DNA from: an uncultured Veillonella sp.
Lineage (GTDB): Bacteria > Bacillota_C > Negativicutes > Veillonellales > Veillonellaceae
NCBI GenBank assembly: GCA_900765235.1
Contig: CAAFRK010000224.1
Location: 1-7,160 of the forward strand
Direction of reading: 5' to 3'
DNA: 7,160 nucleotides
A program made the translations under genes and the position numbers. Below, piece after piece: positions 6,488 through 7,160 of this stretch. Under the pieces are notes generated by a model that worked only from the letters and a program-made list of their open reading frames with translations, did not search any database and was not told the origin of the DNA. How positions within the stretch are numbered: position 1 is the first letter of the stretch; the number at the start of each line of letters is the position of its first letter.

Positions 6488-7141
6488 ATGCAAGTTCAAG
6501 TTAAAACTAATGTATTGGCAAAAAATGATGCCATTGCAGAGTCCTTACAACAGTTGTTTAAGGAAAAAAATATTTTTGTATTTAATCTATTAGGTTCTCC
6601 AGGGGCTGGTAAAACATCTCTGTTAGAGGCAACTTTACATGATTTGAAAAAAGATTACCGCCTTGCTGTTATTGAAGGTGATTTATTTACTGCTAAGGAT
6701 GCGGAACGGATTCATGAATTAGGCGTTCCTGTTATTCAAATCAACACAGTGGGAGGTTGCCATCTTGATGCACAAATGATTCAAGATGCACTAGGTGATT
6801 TAAATCTTGATGAACTGGATATGATCATTATCGAGAATGTAGGCAACCTTGTATGCCCTGCAGAATTTGAGATTGGTGAAAGCATGAAGGTAACTGTATT
6901 ATCTGTTACTGAAGGTGAGGATAAGCCTCTTAAATACCCATTAATCTTTAAAGAGTCAAAGGCGATCCTCATTAATAAGATAGATTTATTGCCGTATGTA
7001 CCTTTCAAAAAAGATAAGGCTATACAAGATATACGTAATTTGAATCCAACAGGAGAGATTTTTGAAGTAAGTTGCACGGCCCATAATGGACTAGAGCCAT
7101 GGTTGACATGGTTGCGTGCGCAATTGGAGAGTAATCGATGA
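6488..7141 (+). CDS. hypB: Hydrogenase maturation GTPase HypB
   Basis: HypB is a SIMIBI-class GTPase that works with HypA to deliver nickel to apo-hydrogenase. The 217-residue protein has the P-loop GSPGAGKT (36-43), an EGD motif (63-65), the metal-site pair Cys91-His92 within GGCHLDA, NVGNLVCPAEFEIGE (117-131) with the metal-binding Cys123, and the guanine-specificity motif NKID (163-166). It lacks both the N-terminal CxxCGC high-affinity nickel site of the E. coli protein and the histidine-rich stretch of rhizobial HypB, so it is the short form that relies on the GTPase-domain site. AGAAAGG at 6474-6480, seven bases upstream, supports the start at 6488. Its stop overlaps the next start codon (ATGA), which indicates a continuing operon. 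Confidence 0.95.
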   Translation: MQVQVKTNVLAKNDAIAESLQQLFKEKNIFVFNLLGSPGAGKTSLLEATLHDLKKDYRLAVIEGDLFTAKDAERIHELGVPVIQINTVGGCHLDAQMIQDALGDLNLDELDMIIIENVGNLVCPAEFEIGESMKVTVLSVTEGEDKPLKYPLIFKESKAILINKIDLLPYVPFKKDKAIQDIRNLNPTGEIFEVSCTAHNGLEPWLTWLRAQLESNR

Positions 7142-7160
7142 ATCATTCTATTAAGAGCCG
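7138..7160 (+). CDS. Start of a further operon gene, cut by the window edge
   Basis: An ATG at 7138 overlaps the hypB stop as ATGA and is preceded by GGAGAG (7126-7131) at six-base spacing. The frame is open to the window edge, giving Met-Asn-His-Ser-Ile-Lys-Ser-Arg. Eight residues cannot identify the product. By context another hydrogenase maturation gene such as hypF, hypC or hypD is likely, but this is inference only. Confidence 0.6.

Noticed and set aside
6781..7146. 121-codon reverse-strand frame opposite hypB
   Set aside because: It is antisense to a well-supported gene and its translation shows no domain or plausible start signal.

Overview
The window reads as ordinary chromosomal DNA from a low-to-moderate GC bacterium. 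Gene content and protein style point to the Negativicutes, most likely Veillonella or a close relative. The clues are a two-subunit iron-sulfur L-serine dehydratase, a SpoVD-like class B penicillin-binding protein with a PASTA domain, an HD-domain CCA-adding enzyme, and a [NiFe]-hydrogenase maturation cluster. The taxonomic call is inferred from protein resemblance and is not proven. All genes are on the + strand, tightly packed, in three apparent transcription units.

Unit 1 (about 111-1752) is a sigma70-like promoter followed by sdaAB and sdaAA, the beta and alpha subunits of L-serine dehydratase (L-serine to pyruvate plus ammonia). It ends in an intrinsic terminator whose left arm is made from the last codons of sdaAA. 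The first 110 bases hold no gene I can support.

Unit 2 (about 1807-5283) is cca, a tRNA nucleotidyltransferase, overlapping by its stop codon a class B penicillin-binding protein with one C-terminal PASTA domain. A bulged hairpin starts right after the PBP stop, and a clear GC-rich terminator hairpin follows.

Unit 3 (from about 5211 past the right edge) starts with a promoter carrying a perfect TATAAT -10 box, placed between those two hairpins. It is followed by a folD-family gene, hypA, hypB and the first eight codons of another gene. folD and hypA overlap by 8 bases, and hypB and the next gene overlap by 4. HypA and HypB deliver nickel to hydrogenase.

The most notable observation is in the FolD-like protein. 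By ungapped local alignment with remembered E. coli FolD, two residues needed for cyclohydrolase catalysis are replaced (Lys54 by Met, Gln98 by Leu), while the Asp of the KDxDG motif is kept. It may be a dehydrogenase-only or repurposed folate enzyme. Its overlap with the hydrogenase maturation genes raises a testable, unproven link between folate one-carbon units and hydrogenase assembly. I saw no mobile element, CRISPR array, tRNA or rRNA, and nothing that clearly amounts to an entirely new system.
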